From Siphonodentalium dalli (lineage: Eukaryota; Mollusca; Scaphopoda; Gadilida; Siphonodentaliidae): a stretch of 64,000 nucleotides of DNA. The DNA lies in the NCBI GenBank assembly GCA_032622095.1, contig CP136061.1:64047127-64111126 (forward strand). The letters run 5' to 3'. The notes below the pieces were generated by a model, which saw only the letters and a program-made list of their open reading frames with translations, had not been told where the DNA came from and did no database searches. Made by a program: the position numbers and the translations under genes. Within the stretch, counting starts at the first letter, position 1. Every line of letters begins with the position of its first letter. Shown piece by piece: positions 49,801 through 60,489 of this stretch.

Positions 49801-52800
49801 ATATAAAACAAGACAGTCACCATGTTCATGTTCATCTACTGAAGTTATACAGATATAAAACAAGACAGTCACCATATTCATGTTCATCTACTGAAGTTAT
49901 ACAGATACAAAACAAGACAGTCACCATATTCATGTTCATCTACTGAAGTTATACAGATATAAAACAAGACAGTGACCATGTTCATGTTCATCTACTGAAG
50001 TTATACAGATATAAAACAAGACAGTCACCATGTTCATGTATATCTACTGAAGTTATACAGATACAAAACAAGACAGTCACCATGTTCATGTTCATCTACT
50101 GAAGTTATACAGATATAAAACAAGACAGTCACCATGTTCATGTTCATCTACTGAAGTTATACAGATATAAAACAAGACAGTCACCATGTTCATGTATATC
50201 TACTGAAGTTATACAGATATAAAACAAGACAGTCACCATGTTCATGTTCATCTACTGAAGTTATACAGATATAAAACAAGACAGTCACCATGTTCATGTA
50301 TATCTACTGAAGTTATACAGATACAAAACAAGACAGTCACCATGTTCATCTACTGAAGTTATACAGATACAAAACAAGACAGTCACCATGTTCATGTTCA
50401 TCTACTGAAGTTATACAGATACAAAACAAGACAGTCACCATGTTCATCTACTGAAGTTATACATATACAAAACAAGACAGTCACCATGTTCATGTTCATC
50501 TACTGAAGTTATACAGATACAAAACACGTCAGTCACCATGTTCATGTTCATCTACTGAAGTTATACAGATACAAAACAAGAGTCACCATGTTCATGTTCA
50601 TCTACTGAAGTTATACAGATACAAAACAAGACAGTCACCATGTTCATCTACTGAAGTTATACAGATACAAAACAAGACAGTCACCATATTCATGTTCATC
50701 TACTGAAGTTATACAGATATAAAACAAGACAGTCACCATGTTCATGTTCATCTACTGAAGTTATACAGATATAAAACAAGACAGTCACCATGTTCATGTA
50801 TATCTACTGAAGTTATACAGATACAAAACAAGACAGTCACCATGTTCATGTTCATCTACTGAAGTTATACAGATACAAAACAAGACAGTCACCATATTCA
50901 TGTTCATCTACTGAAGTTATACAGATACAAAACAAGACAGTCACCATGTTCATCTACTGAAGTTATACAGATACAAAACAAGACAGTCACCATGTTCATG
51001 TTCATCTACTGAAGCTATGCAGATACAAAACAAGACAGTCACCATGTTCATGTTTATCTACTGAAGTTATAGAGATACAAAACAAGACAGTCACCATATT
51101 CATGTTCATCTACTGAAGTTATACAGATATAAAACAAGACAGTCACCATGTTCATGTTCATCTACTGAAGTTATACATATACAAAACAAGACAGTCACCA
51201 TGTTCATCTACTGAAGTTATACAGATACAAAACAAGACAGTCACCATGTTCATGTTTATCTACTGAAGTTATACAGATACAAAACAAGACAGTCACCATG
51301 TTCATGTACTGAATTTATACAGATACAAAACAAGACAGTCACCATATTCATGTTCATCTACTGAAGTTATAGATATAAAACAAGACAGTCACCATGTTCA
51401 TGTTCATCTACTGAAGTTATACAGATACAAAACAAGACAGTCACCATGTTCATGTTCATCTACTGAAGTTATACAGATACAAAACAAGACAGTCACCATG
51501 TTCATGTTCATCTACTGAAGTTATACAGATACAAAACAAGACAGTCACCATGTTCATGTTCATCTACTGAAGTTATACAGATACAAAACAAGACAGTCAC
51601 CATATTCATGTTCATCTACTGAAGTTATACAGATATAAAACAAGACAGTCACCATGTTCATGTTCATCTACTGAAGTTATACAGATACAAAACAAGAGTC
51701 ACCATGTTTATGTTCATCTACTAAAGTTATACAGATACAAAACAAGACAGTCACCATTTCATGTTCATCTACTGAAGTTATACAGATATAAAACAAGACA
51801 GTCACCATGTTCATGTTCATCTACTGAAGTTATACAGATACAAAACAAGACAGTCACCATGTTCATCTACTGAAGTTATACAGATACAAAACAAGACAGT
51901 CACCATGTTCATGTTTGTCTACTGAAGTTATACAGATACAAAACATGTCAGTCACCATGTTCATGTTCATCTACTGAAGTTATACAGATACAAAACAAGA
52001 CAGTCACCATGTTCATCTACTGAAGTTATACAGATACAAAACAAGACAGTCACCATGTTCATGTTTGTCTACTGAAGTTATACAGATACAAAACATGTCA
52101 GTCACCATGTTCATGTTCATCTACTGAAGTTATACAGATACAAAACAAGACAGTCACCATGTTCATCTACTGAAGTTATACAGATACAAAACAAGACAGT
52201 CACCATATTCATGTTCATCTACTGAAGTTATACAGATATAAAACAAGACAGTCACCATGTTCATGTTCATCTACTGAAGTTATACAGATATAAAACAAGA
52301 CAGTCACCATGTTCATGTATATCTACTGAAGTTATACAGATACAAAACAAGACAGTCACCATGTTCATGTTTATCTACTGAAGTTATACAGATACAAAAC
52401 AAGACAGTCACCATGTTCATCTACTGAAGTTATACAGATAAAAAACAAGACAGTCACCATGTTCATGTTTATCTACTGAAGTTATACAGATACAAAACAT
52501 GTCAGTCACCATGTTCATCTACTGAAGTTATACAGATACAAAACAAGACAGTCACCATGTTCATCTACTGAAGTTATACAGATACAAAACAAGACAGTCA
52601 CCATGTTCATGTTCATCTACTGAAGTTATACAGATACAAAACAAGACAGTCACCATGTTCATACTGAAGTTATACAGATACAAAACAAGTCAGTCACCAT
52701 GTTCATGTTTATCTACTGAAGTTATACAGATACAAAACAAGACAGTCACCATGTTCATGTTTATCTACTGAAGTTATACAGATACAAAACAAGACAGTCA

Positions 52801-55800
52801 CCATGTTCATCTACTGAAGTTATACAGATACAAAACAAGACAGTCACCATGTTCATCTACTGAAGTTATACAGATACAAAACAAGACAGTCACCATGTTC
52901 ATCTACTGAAGTTATACTGATACAAAACAAGACAGTCACCATGGTCATGTATATCTACTGAAGTTATAGATACAAAACAAGTCAGTCACAATGTTCATGT
53001 TTATCTACTGAAGTTATACTCCTTTAAACAGACCAATAAATGAATCAGAATCAAAATGTGATTGTTTGGCTATTACGTAGCGTATCGTCTATGCTGGATC
53101 TGCTACTTTTCAGTGACAAATAACAGTTTGTACAATAAAAAATATTTACAATTTTATGAAACTAAAAACTCAAGATGCTAAAATAGTGCTGCTGGTTTCT
53201 AGGCGATGTTTACAACAATCCATTTCTATTGATGCTTAACTAATCAATTTTTTATCAGAAATAACTCACGGTTATGACCATTATAGTAGCTAAGAAAGTC
53301 ACATTCATGGAATGGGCTTATCTGATACAAGGAGTAGAATAAATACAGAACAAACTTTGGATCCGAATTTCAAAACCTTTATCAAACTTGTTGTAAATGG
53401 CATATAGGCCCATTTCGTATCCTGACGTTGTACTAAATAGAAGATTCTATTAAGATTCATGTTTAGTGATTAGTTATATAAATCAAAACATTGTATTAAA
53501 TGAAATTTTGAAGCAAGATCTTAATTTTTCTGACAAATATTTATATATTTCTCACCTTTTTCTGATCAACAAAAATATGATAACACCTGTTACTATGGCA
53601 ACAATTAAGACAACTGTAATGACTACGGCTATAACAATGATGTCACTGCTTTCTTCTGGTATAGGTCCTGTAATTATATAAGTTATGAATTCATTGTTTT
53701 TGGGAGACAGAGTTACTGCTTAACCCTATCATGAAAGGGGCTGGGCTGGTGCAGCATTAAAGCATCCTAAGCCAGTCCATTTTAAGGTAAAAAATTCAAT
53801 ATTTTATGAGATCAACTATGTCATATGTGCCATCGAAAATTATTTTATAAAAAAATTTATTCTCTACAATTGGGTATCAGTGCTCACAAGCTCAACTATT
53901 TAAATTAAGCCCAATTCAATAGCACAGATGACTTACCCGTTTGTACAGTGGTAGCACTTGCATCAATATATTGGGTGATATATGGTCCATAGAGACTAGA
54001 AACTATGCATCCACCACTTGTGCAGGAGAAGCCTTGAACTCTAAAAATGAGGAAATGAAAGTATCAATGACTATTAGCTCAACTTGGAGATAATCTCATT
54101 CATTACAGTCAATGGAGCGATATGGAATGCAGAAAGTTGAAATGCTAAAATAGATTTGTCCATGAGAGAACAAATGTATGTTGAAGTTGTTCTATGTGAT
54201 TGTGCCAGCCAAAATGGAATTCCCATTCAGAATTCAGGAGAAGATATCAATAATGTTTGCACATTTGGTGTGAAACTATAAGACATCATGAAAAGATAGT
54301 GTGTTGATATATCAATGGCATTTCTGAGAATATACTTCACGTTATCTGTAAACATATTCTCAAAATAAGTGTCCCTCTTGGCTGCGTTGGAACCGCCGTG
54401 AGACGACGTTGAACAATGTTCATCAACGCAGTTTTAGTGTTAACGCAACACGGTCGTAACGTTACTCCAACGTGGTTGTAATTTTCAATGCGGTCAAGGT
54501 AACAGTCAATGCAATATAACGCGGTCTGTGCAACAAAACGCAGTGGAGATAACCGCCAACTGAACATAACATGGTGTAGGTGGTCATAAACAAAACGGAA
54601 AAGTGCCTTGGATTCCAACAGTGATAGGTCGGGACGTCTTTATGTCGGCCTGACATGCAGGCATGCTTTGTCCACCGAGCAATATGAAGGTCATATATAT
54701 TGTCATATATACAGCGATTTTTTTTATCTGTCTTGTTGGCTTATAAAATGCATTAGTTTATTAAGAAACTGACCATAGTTTTGTTTTATTTTTGAGTAAG
54801 ATCGTCCCTCATTTGGTTGAGGTTCTCCTGTAATTTCAGTTTGGTCAAGTAGCTTAGGTACAGCGTGCTAAAAAATCGTAGAAACGGCAACCACATGCTC
54901 TATATTGTACTTCTCGATTTTGGAGCTATACATTTACGTGTCCGTAAATATACGCCAATATTTAACACATTTGCATTGTTTTATTCATGAACAAATATCA
55001 TTGTGATTACAAAACAACAATTAAACAGTGATTTATTCGGGAACTATTTTCTGTAACAGAATTGAGCCACTTTCAATAGGATGATTACGTATCAACTACT
55101 ATTCAATAAAAGATTAATTGAATGTTGTGTGGTGTTACATATATTCCTTCCGCAAAAGACAAATGATCGTCGACAGTGGTAGCACTTGCATCAAGATTAT
55201 TTATCAGCATCGATAAAGATTTTGTCTCCAAATTTAAAGTATCGGTTGTTTATACAAATTCCTCCTTGCGACAATAAACTGTTGCGGATGTTTATGTTAT
55301 TTTCATCTTGGTTCCCATAATGGATTTATCGTTCAGAATCCAGACTGCAATGTGCAACTCCAAAGAGAAACTGTTCCACATTACAGGAAGTTTGTGTGTT
55401 GAAATATCACCGGCATTCATGTAAAAAGTCTAAAACAAATCTGTGGTTTGAAGAATATTCTCAATGTTATTGTTAAAAAGTGATGATTGTTGATTATACT
55501 TTCCAAACAAATGTGGATTTTGTTCAGTTAAATTCTAGTCACCCCCTCCTGACAAACCAACAATTATAGAGTCATCAATTGTGTGCCCCATGCACCCCCA
55601 TGACAGCTATGAATGGTACGATCCATGTTTTATCCCGAGTGACAGGTGCGATCATTATCATGGCGTATTATAATTCAAACATTCCGCTCCTCTCTCATGT
55701 TCAGCTTACTCCCCAATTAATGCCAATTTATTGGTGAATTTTAGCTCAAGTCTTTATTTTGGCCCGGGCAAAATACAGATTCATACAAGAAATATTGTTA

Positions 55801-58258
55801 GTGGATTTGAGTGACCTGATTGGCCGAGGGGTGTGAACCGGTTTATAAGTAACATATTATAACATAATGTTTATGACTCCTATCCTGACATCGCTTTTAT
55901 TCTGTATTGTACATGTTACACGAAATATCCCATCGAGAGAAATTTTCGCACACACGCTTGTTATTCATACCACGCATACCATATATTAAATAATCCAAAA
56001 ATAATTATAAAATAAACACTATTTGTTGTTTATGCTGAAGAATACCAGGACTTTTAATTATTCTGACTGTAATTAGCCTTTCATCTGCATAAAGTTTGTA
56101 AAAATATTATTCAGAGATCGGTGCCATGTTGACTTTCCATGAAAAAACATAACTTCCCCATCGTTAACCTCTATTTGACCACGCGCTCGCATTGCTACAT
56201 TGTCTCGTCTTTTGAAGTTATTATTAAATTTAGGTCAAAGGCCATTCTGCATCCGTAGCTTTCCAGGGCAAGATATTATATCATAATGTAGCAATTTGAT
56301 GAAGATGACTCCTCCTACAGACTTGCCTTCCATATTGACTGACAGCATGGCCAATTTGGAGTGTTGGGTTGAAATGTTCAATCTCTGTTGCATACTGCGA
56401 ACACGTGGGCATCTCTCAAGTAGATTGACGTTCCGAATTTCTTCCTAACAATGCACAGACCTGTGTGTCTTCCTTTGATAGTGTGATCGATTAGGGCAGA
56501 GACGCTAATATGTTGTTGATTCTCTATCATGTCTGGGCATTCAAATGCTTCCTCATAAGTATTTATGTATTATGAACCGTGAACAGGATGACTTATTTCC
56601 ATTGAAGGGCTCATTTATTGTGTTTTCTTTGATATTTTTCCAAAATCATTTTCAACGGCATCCGAAAGATGGAAAATAACACAATTATTCGAATGTGAAT
56701 GTAAATAAAATAAAAATTAAAAGATAATACAAAATAGGCTAATTTAATTCAGCGCTGACATTATTCGACCTAGTTGACTCCCAAGGCAAAGCGTTAAACT
56801 TCAACGCGGTCGCTGAATTTCAACACAGTCCTAACATACATTATCAACATGATGACAGAGTTACGTTGATGTTACGACCTCGTTTTTGTGGCTGAGGTCT
56901 TGGTTATTTTGAGAATATATGTATATTGCCGAAATGCTCAGCTTATGTGAAAACTTGAGGAATGTTCACCAATTATTTATTACAAAGATTATGGAGTAGA
57001 TAATGCTTTCTAAACCTATATGGTTATAAAATCACCCCTCCACCAATCTACAGAACCACATCACTCCCATAACCACTACAACTGCCATGATCAGCATTTT
57101 AGCTTACCCAGTTAAAACATAGAAGACAGAAACCATAGATAACAAGATGTCCAAGTACTATTATAACAATAACTTGATTTTTAAGGGTGTTAATTATGGT
57201 TTAGTTTTTACCTCTTTACAAGGCGTTCCCTTGAGCAATAACAGAGCTTTACTGGTACGATGAAATCTCATAAAAGCCCTCCAGTGGTACAGAAGAGAAA
57301 ACAAGACAGAACTCATTAGAGGAAAAGATGTTCAAATACTATTATTTATTATAAAGTCATCAACAGTCACACAGCTGAAACCATTGTCTGGCCATTGTCC
57401 TACTATTACACAATGGCTGAAAATATTGAAAAAGGCCTCGCAAAGTCAAATTCCATGCACGCATGATCCCGCGCATGATCCCCACGCAAGCAACCTTTAT
57501 ATTGCATATTCAAACTGTCGGGAAAATTTTTAATCACTATGAAATAATTGTGGGATGTTTTTTATACAAAGTGAAGTTGAAGACCATTTCCCAATTCATT
57601 ACTGTAATAATTGTTAACTATGTTCAAACATGTTTTAAACATGGGATGTTTTTCATCTACAATCTCAGTTAAAAATGTGCCAATGATACTTTATTGGGTG
57701 AATTGTGATGAAATAAATCATGAAATCTATCAAATAACTTTTATGGACATCTGTAAGAATGGCCACGGGAAACTTAATTTAATTTTATTATTAAGCCCAG
57801 CATAGATAGCCAATGCAGAGGTGGAGCGCTTCAATTCATTGGTGTGTGCCCCAGAAATAACAAGAAGTTGCATCTCAGTTGCTGGGATACCCCCATGGTT
57901 CCAATTGAAACACGGACAGGACGGAAACCAAAGTTAAAATGATATATGAGCATATGGACAAAATTTTTACATTTTCAGATGAAAAAAGAGGGATAACTCT
58001 TGAACGGAAAATGCAAACAACATAACTGAATCCTCTTTTGAAAGCCTTGTCCTATTAGCATAATCTGGTTAGACAATCTAACCTATATGGTCGCTATCAA
58101 GCTATATTCATTGTTCAGTTTCAGTGGGAGTAAAGAGACATACTTATATTCAGAATCTGGAGCTAGGCCACCATTACAGTAAGCTCCCTCTGGTTTTTTG
58201 TCACATGATTCATCTGATCCAATCATGTAGGATTCTATGCTACGTTTTCTTCTTGCAC
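40838..58258 (-). CDS. Single-pass receptor-like protein, partial (RPTP-like ectodomain end, TM, tail)
   Basis: Four minus-strand exons join with matching phases and GT/AG borders: 58258-58144, 54040-53937, 53667-53556 and 40899-40838. Exon 1 encodes SIESYMIGSDESCDKK and YCNGGLAPDSEYK, which resembles the membrane-proximal fibronectin-III-like repeat of receptor-type tyrosine phosphatases. Exon 2 encodes VQGFSCTSGGCIVSSLYGPY and a Thr/Ser-rich stalk. Exon 3 encodes GPIPEESSD, then a ~25-residue hydrophobic helix (IIVIAVVITVVLIVAIVTGV...), then IRKR. Exon 4 continues RRKHHTQPNVIYENQQKATT, a basic start followed by a YENQ motif that could bind an SH2 domain. The predicted topology is type I, cell surface. 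Upstream exons and any phosphatase domain are not in the window or not recognised, so the catalytic nature is inference. The intron after the TM exon is 12.6 kb and holds the minisatellite array. Confidence 0.6.
41100..41835. mobile_element. Inverted-repeat element, ~0.7 kb
   Basis: About 41100-41330 pairs with about 41630-41835 in reverse complement ('acagcctgggatatcggttg' against 'caacctatatcacaagccgt', and 'gatgctgttatggaccgagt' against 'actaggtccaaaacagcatc'). The arms are diverged with indels and there is no coding signal. It lies in the presumed intron. Confidence 0.5.
42098..53019 (+). repeat. 10.9-kb minisatellite of 52/46-bp units
   Basis: The unit is 'atgttcatgttcatctactg' + 'aagttatacagatacaaaac' + 'aagacagtcacc' (52 bp). 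A 46-bp form lacks one ATGTTC. There are roughly 210-220 units. Variants (gatataaaac, atgtatatct, atgtttatct, acacgtcagtc, gaagctatgcag) recur in the same order 5,236 bp apart. For example 'gtatatctag' is at 43031 and 48267, and 'gaagctatgcag' at 45775 and 51011. That shows a large internal duplication, with later indels changing the offset. A smaller 1,384-bp duplication links 43951 and 45335. The minus frame at 47775-47978 is the repeat read through. The array is intronic to the receptor-like gene. Confidence 0.95.
53225..53475 (+). mobile_element. Decayed copy of the hairpin MITE
   Basis: Shares 'gacattcatgga'/'cacattcatgga', 'gtagaataaatacagaac' and 'cctttatcaaacttgttg' with the element at 38420-38724, but its second arm is lost or too diverged to fold. 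Confidence 0.5.
53556..53667 (-). CDS. Transmembrane exon of the receptor-like gene
   Basis: The acceptor 'ataattacag' precedes 53667 and the donor AAAAAG/GTGAGA begins at 53555. The 112 bp (phase 2 in, 2 out) read PIPEESSD, then an uninterrupted hydrophobic stretch rich in Val and Ile, then LLIRK. Acidic outside and basic inside fits type I orientation. Confidence 0.75.
53937..54040 (-). CDS. Membrane-proximal exon of the receptor-like gene
   Basis: The acceptor 'tcatttttag' precedes 54040 and the donor GTAAGT begins at 53936. It encodes 34 residues, VQGFSCTSGGCIVSSLYG, ending in ASATTVQT. A Cys pair is followed by a Thr-rich stalk. The phases match both neighbouring exons exactly (AA+A gives Lys upstream; G+GA gives Gly downstream). 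Confidence 0.7.
54056..54165 (+). repeat. Helentron-like 5' terminal fragment
   Basis: 'gaaagtatcaatgac', 'agctcaacttggaga', 'tacagtcaatggagcgatat' and 'gcagaaagttgaaatgcta' match the leader of the Helentron-like family. It is truncated and has no array. It lies just upstream (minus strand) of the exon ending at 54040. Confidence 0.55.
54354..56918. mobile_element. Candidate TIR element with AACGCGGT clusters
   Basis: ATATTCTCAAAATAA at 54354-54368 is exactly inverted at 56904-56918. Just inside both ends lie clusters of AACGCGGT-like words: seven or so between 54375 and 54560, and several at 56795-56840. Subterminal motif clusters of this sort mark transposase-binding regions of DNA elements. 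No coding region between. About 54180-54360 and 55300-55480 also share a diverged block, so the interior has a complex history. Confidence 0.4.
56919..58143. other. Intron of the receptor-like gene, rest
   Basis: No exon could be placed with confidence. A donor-like 'aaagag/gtaaaaac' at about 57212 on the minus strand follows an open stretch, but lacks a phase-compatible recognisable domain. The plus frames at 57463-57805 show no motif. Confidence 0.4.
58144..58258 (-). CDS. Ectodomain exon of the receptor-like gene
   Basis: The acceptor 'cttcatttag' precedes 58258 and the donor GTATGT begins at 58143. It reads ARRKRSIESYMIGSDESCDK, then KPEGAYCNGGLAPDSEYK. The spacing Y-I/M-G...C...YCNG-L-P-x-x-x-Y-K is that of the last fibronectin-III-like repeat of receptor-type tyrosine phosphatase ectodomains. 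Upstream exons lie beyond this point, possibly outside the window. Confidence 0.65.
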
Positions 58259-58786
58259 CTAAATGAAGTTTGGATAATGCTATCTAATGAGAATATAAGT
58301 TTTGGTGAGAGGTTACACATAAAGAGATAAGACAACATAATCTTCATATAATTTGACAGGGTGGTGCTGGACCAAAATTTTCTCTTGCCAAAATGTTTGC
58401 CAAACGAAATTTTTATTTTTTCCAAAGATTTGCCAAAATTTGCAAAGGAAAAATTCTCAGTCAAACATAACATGCATCCACATGTACACACGGTAGATAG
58501 TACAAGTGTCTAATTAATATATATCAAAGTGGCAATGTTGTAAGAGACACCCGACAACATGTTTACTATTGCTACACATTTATCAAATTACAAATATCTG
58601 TTACCTATGTATACATATTATTTTGACTGTATCAGTGTTGGGGGACAAAGAACCACAAATTAATCCATCGTCAATTACATTTGGCTTATTAACCTATTGT
58701 CATAAATAATGCACCAACCATCATAAATCATATTTTCATTGCAAAATATGTAACTCCTAATAAATATATAAGAGTTAATAAAGATA
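58259..58786. other. Intron or upstream sequence, nothing further seen
   Basis: AT-rich sequence without a recognised repeat or exon. A T/A-rich 'ttgccaaaattt' motif repeats a few times near 58380-58450. Confidence 0.4.
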
Positions 58787-58905
58787 AGAAAGTCTCAATG
58801 ACACTGGAGCTCAACTTGGAGAGGAGATAATGTCATATATTACAGTCAATGGAGCGATAAGGAACGTGAAAAGGTTAAATGCTTACGTAATACTAAGAGG
58901 TCAAC
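58787..58905 (+). repeat. Helentron-like 5' terminal fragment
   Basis: 'gaaagtctcaatgacactgg', 'agctcaacttggagag', 'tacagtcaatggagcgataa' and 'aatgcttacgtaatac' match the leader of the family. No AAGATGGC array follows. Confidence 0.55.
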
Positions 58906-59054
58906 CTGGAGAGCATTATGAAGTAGGGATCAATAATAAACTATAGATGGGCTTGTCCCAGATGGGACTAAGTAATACCCCCCGTATTCAAAATGTTATT
59001 TGAGTGGAGTAGCCATTACCATATATTGGGCACTGAAATTATGTCAACAGGTAT

Positions 59055-59087
59055 CCCTAACCCTAAACACCCTAACCCTAACCCTAA
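59055..59087 (+). repeat. Short interstitial telomere-like tract
   Basis: Five CCCTAA units with one interruption ('ccctaaccctaaacaccc' then 'taaccctaaccctaa'), directly at the start of the pearl-like element. Confidence 0.8.
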
Positions 59088-60475
59088 TCATAACTCCACA
59101 AAAAAACGTCGGACAGACATCATAATCGCAGATGCACAGGTTCCCATGGTACTAAATATCAGTGCAAAGATTAAAAAACATTGACCTAAAAATGTAGAAA
59201 TAAAAGCTCGGACAAAATTATGCTTGTTGCAAAAAAGTTTCTAAGTCGAAAAAGGGCGATAACTCCACCAAAAAATGTTGGACAGACGTCGTAATCGCAG
59301 GTGCACAGGTTCCCATGGTACTAAATATCTGTGCCAAGTTTAAAAAAAATTGACCTAAAAATGTAGGAATAAAAGCTCTGACAAAATTATACATGTTGTG
59401 AACATTTTCTAAATCGAAAAATGGCGGATAACTCATAAAAATGAAAGTGTCAATGGTAGCTCAACTTAGGTAGGATAATAATTTAATGGTTGACAGTATA
59501 TAGGAAAGGCGCTAATTGAAATGCCTAACCTGTGCCAAAGGATTTAGTCATGCAAAGAGTAAAATCTAAGATGGCTGCTGGCGGCCATGTATTTTGGCCA
59601 ATTGACCCCAAAATGACGTTCCCATCTACATGTCAATGGCAACATTCATGACAAATTTCATAAACATTAGACAAAAGGTACGACCTGTAGCCTGTGCCAA
59701 AGGATTTAGTCATGTAAAGAGTAAAATCCAAGATGGCTGCTGATGGCCATGTTTTTCGGCCGAACGACACCAAAATGACTTGTTCCCATCTACATGTCAT
59801 TGTTAACATCCATGACAAATTTCATGAAGTTCCGACCAAAGCTACAACCTGTAGCCCGCGCCAAAGGATTTAGTCATGCAAAGAGTAAAATCCAAGATGG
59901 CTGCTGGCGGCCATGTTTTTTGGCCGAACGACCCCAAAATCACTCGTTCCCATCTACATGTCAATATTAACATCCATGACAAATTTCATGATGATCAGAC
60001 GAACAGTACGACCTGTAGCCCACGCCAATGGATTGAATTTTGAAATCCAAGATGGCCACCAGCAGCCATGTTTTTTGGCCGAATGACACCAAAATGACTC
60101 GTTCCCATCTACGGTCAATGTCAACGTTCATGACAAATTTCATAAAGATCAGACCAAAGGTACGACCTGTAGCCCGCGCCAAAGAAAATTGTTGAGGGAC
60201 ACACGCATACACGGACGACGGATGCCAAACCATGGCAATAGCTCAAACTTACGAAGTAAGTTGAGCTAAAAAATCCAACAGACTTCATAATCGCAGGTGC
60301 ACAGGTTCCCGTAGTGGTTGATGTCTGTGCCATGTTTCACGGAAATTGATAAACAAACGACTGAGAAAAACTCCGAACAAATTTGTGTCCATGGACGGAC
60401 GGACGGACGGTGCGTGCGACAGACGGACAAGCTGATACCAGTATACCCCCCACAACGAGTTGTGGGGGGTATAAT
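59085..60475 (+). mobile_element. Pearl-like element interrupted by a Helentron-like copy
   Basis: Two tandem cores begin near 59090 and 59260 ('cgataactccaccaaaaa', 'tcgtaatcgcag', 'tgcacaggttcccatggtac', 'ttgacctaaaaatgtag'). A third core is cut at 59441, and its remainder resumes at 60269 ('aaaaatccaacagacttcat', 'gcacaggttcccgtagtgg'). An ACGG microsatellite at 60394-60412 and a stem 'tataccccccacaac/gttgtggggggtata' complete the element. The core missing between 59441 and 60269 shows precisely where the other element went in. Confidence 0.65.
59442..60268 (+). mobile_element. Short complete Helentron-like element with satellite array
   Basis: 5' end TGAAAGTGTCAATGG...AGCTCAACTTAGG and 3' end AGCTCAAACTTACGAAGTAAGTTGAGCTA. 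The 3' end has an AACTTAC/GTAAGTT stem, and the 'agctcaactta' word near the 5' end is its inverted match. In between are a ~95-bp leader and four to five AAGATGGC monomers. It is flanked by A runs on both sides with no clear target duplication, as expected for rolling-circle elements inserting between T residues (reverse strand). This is the best-delimited copy in the window. Confidence 0.65.
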
Positions 60476-60489
60476 GAGATAAAAATGTT

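Noticed and set aside
42098-53019. Regular short repeats with near-constant length, superficially like a CRISPR array
   Set aside because: Head-to-tail units without unique spacers, 52/46 bp, in an intron of a eukaryotic gene; this is a minisatellite.
55130-55300. Second copy of the stalk exon suggested by 'gacagtggtagcacttgcatcaa' near 55175
   Set aside because: Only about 20 bases match the exon at 53937-54040 ('acagtggtagcacttgcatc'). The flanks differ and no splice sites or open phase continue.
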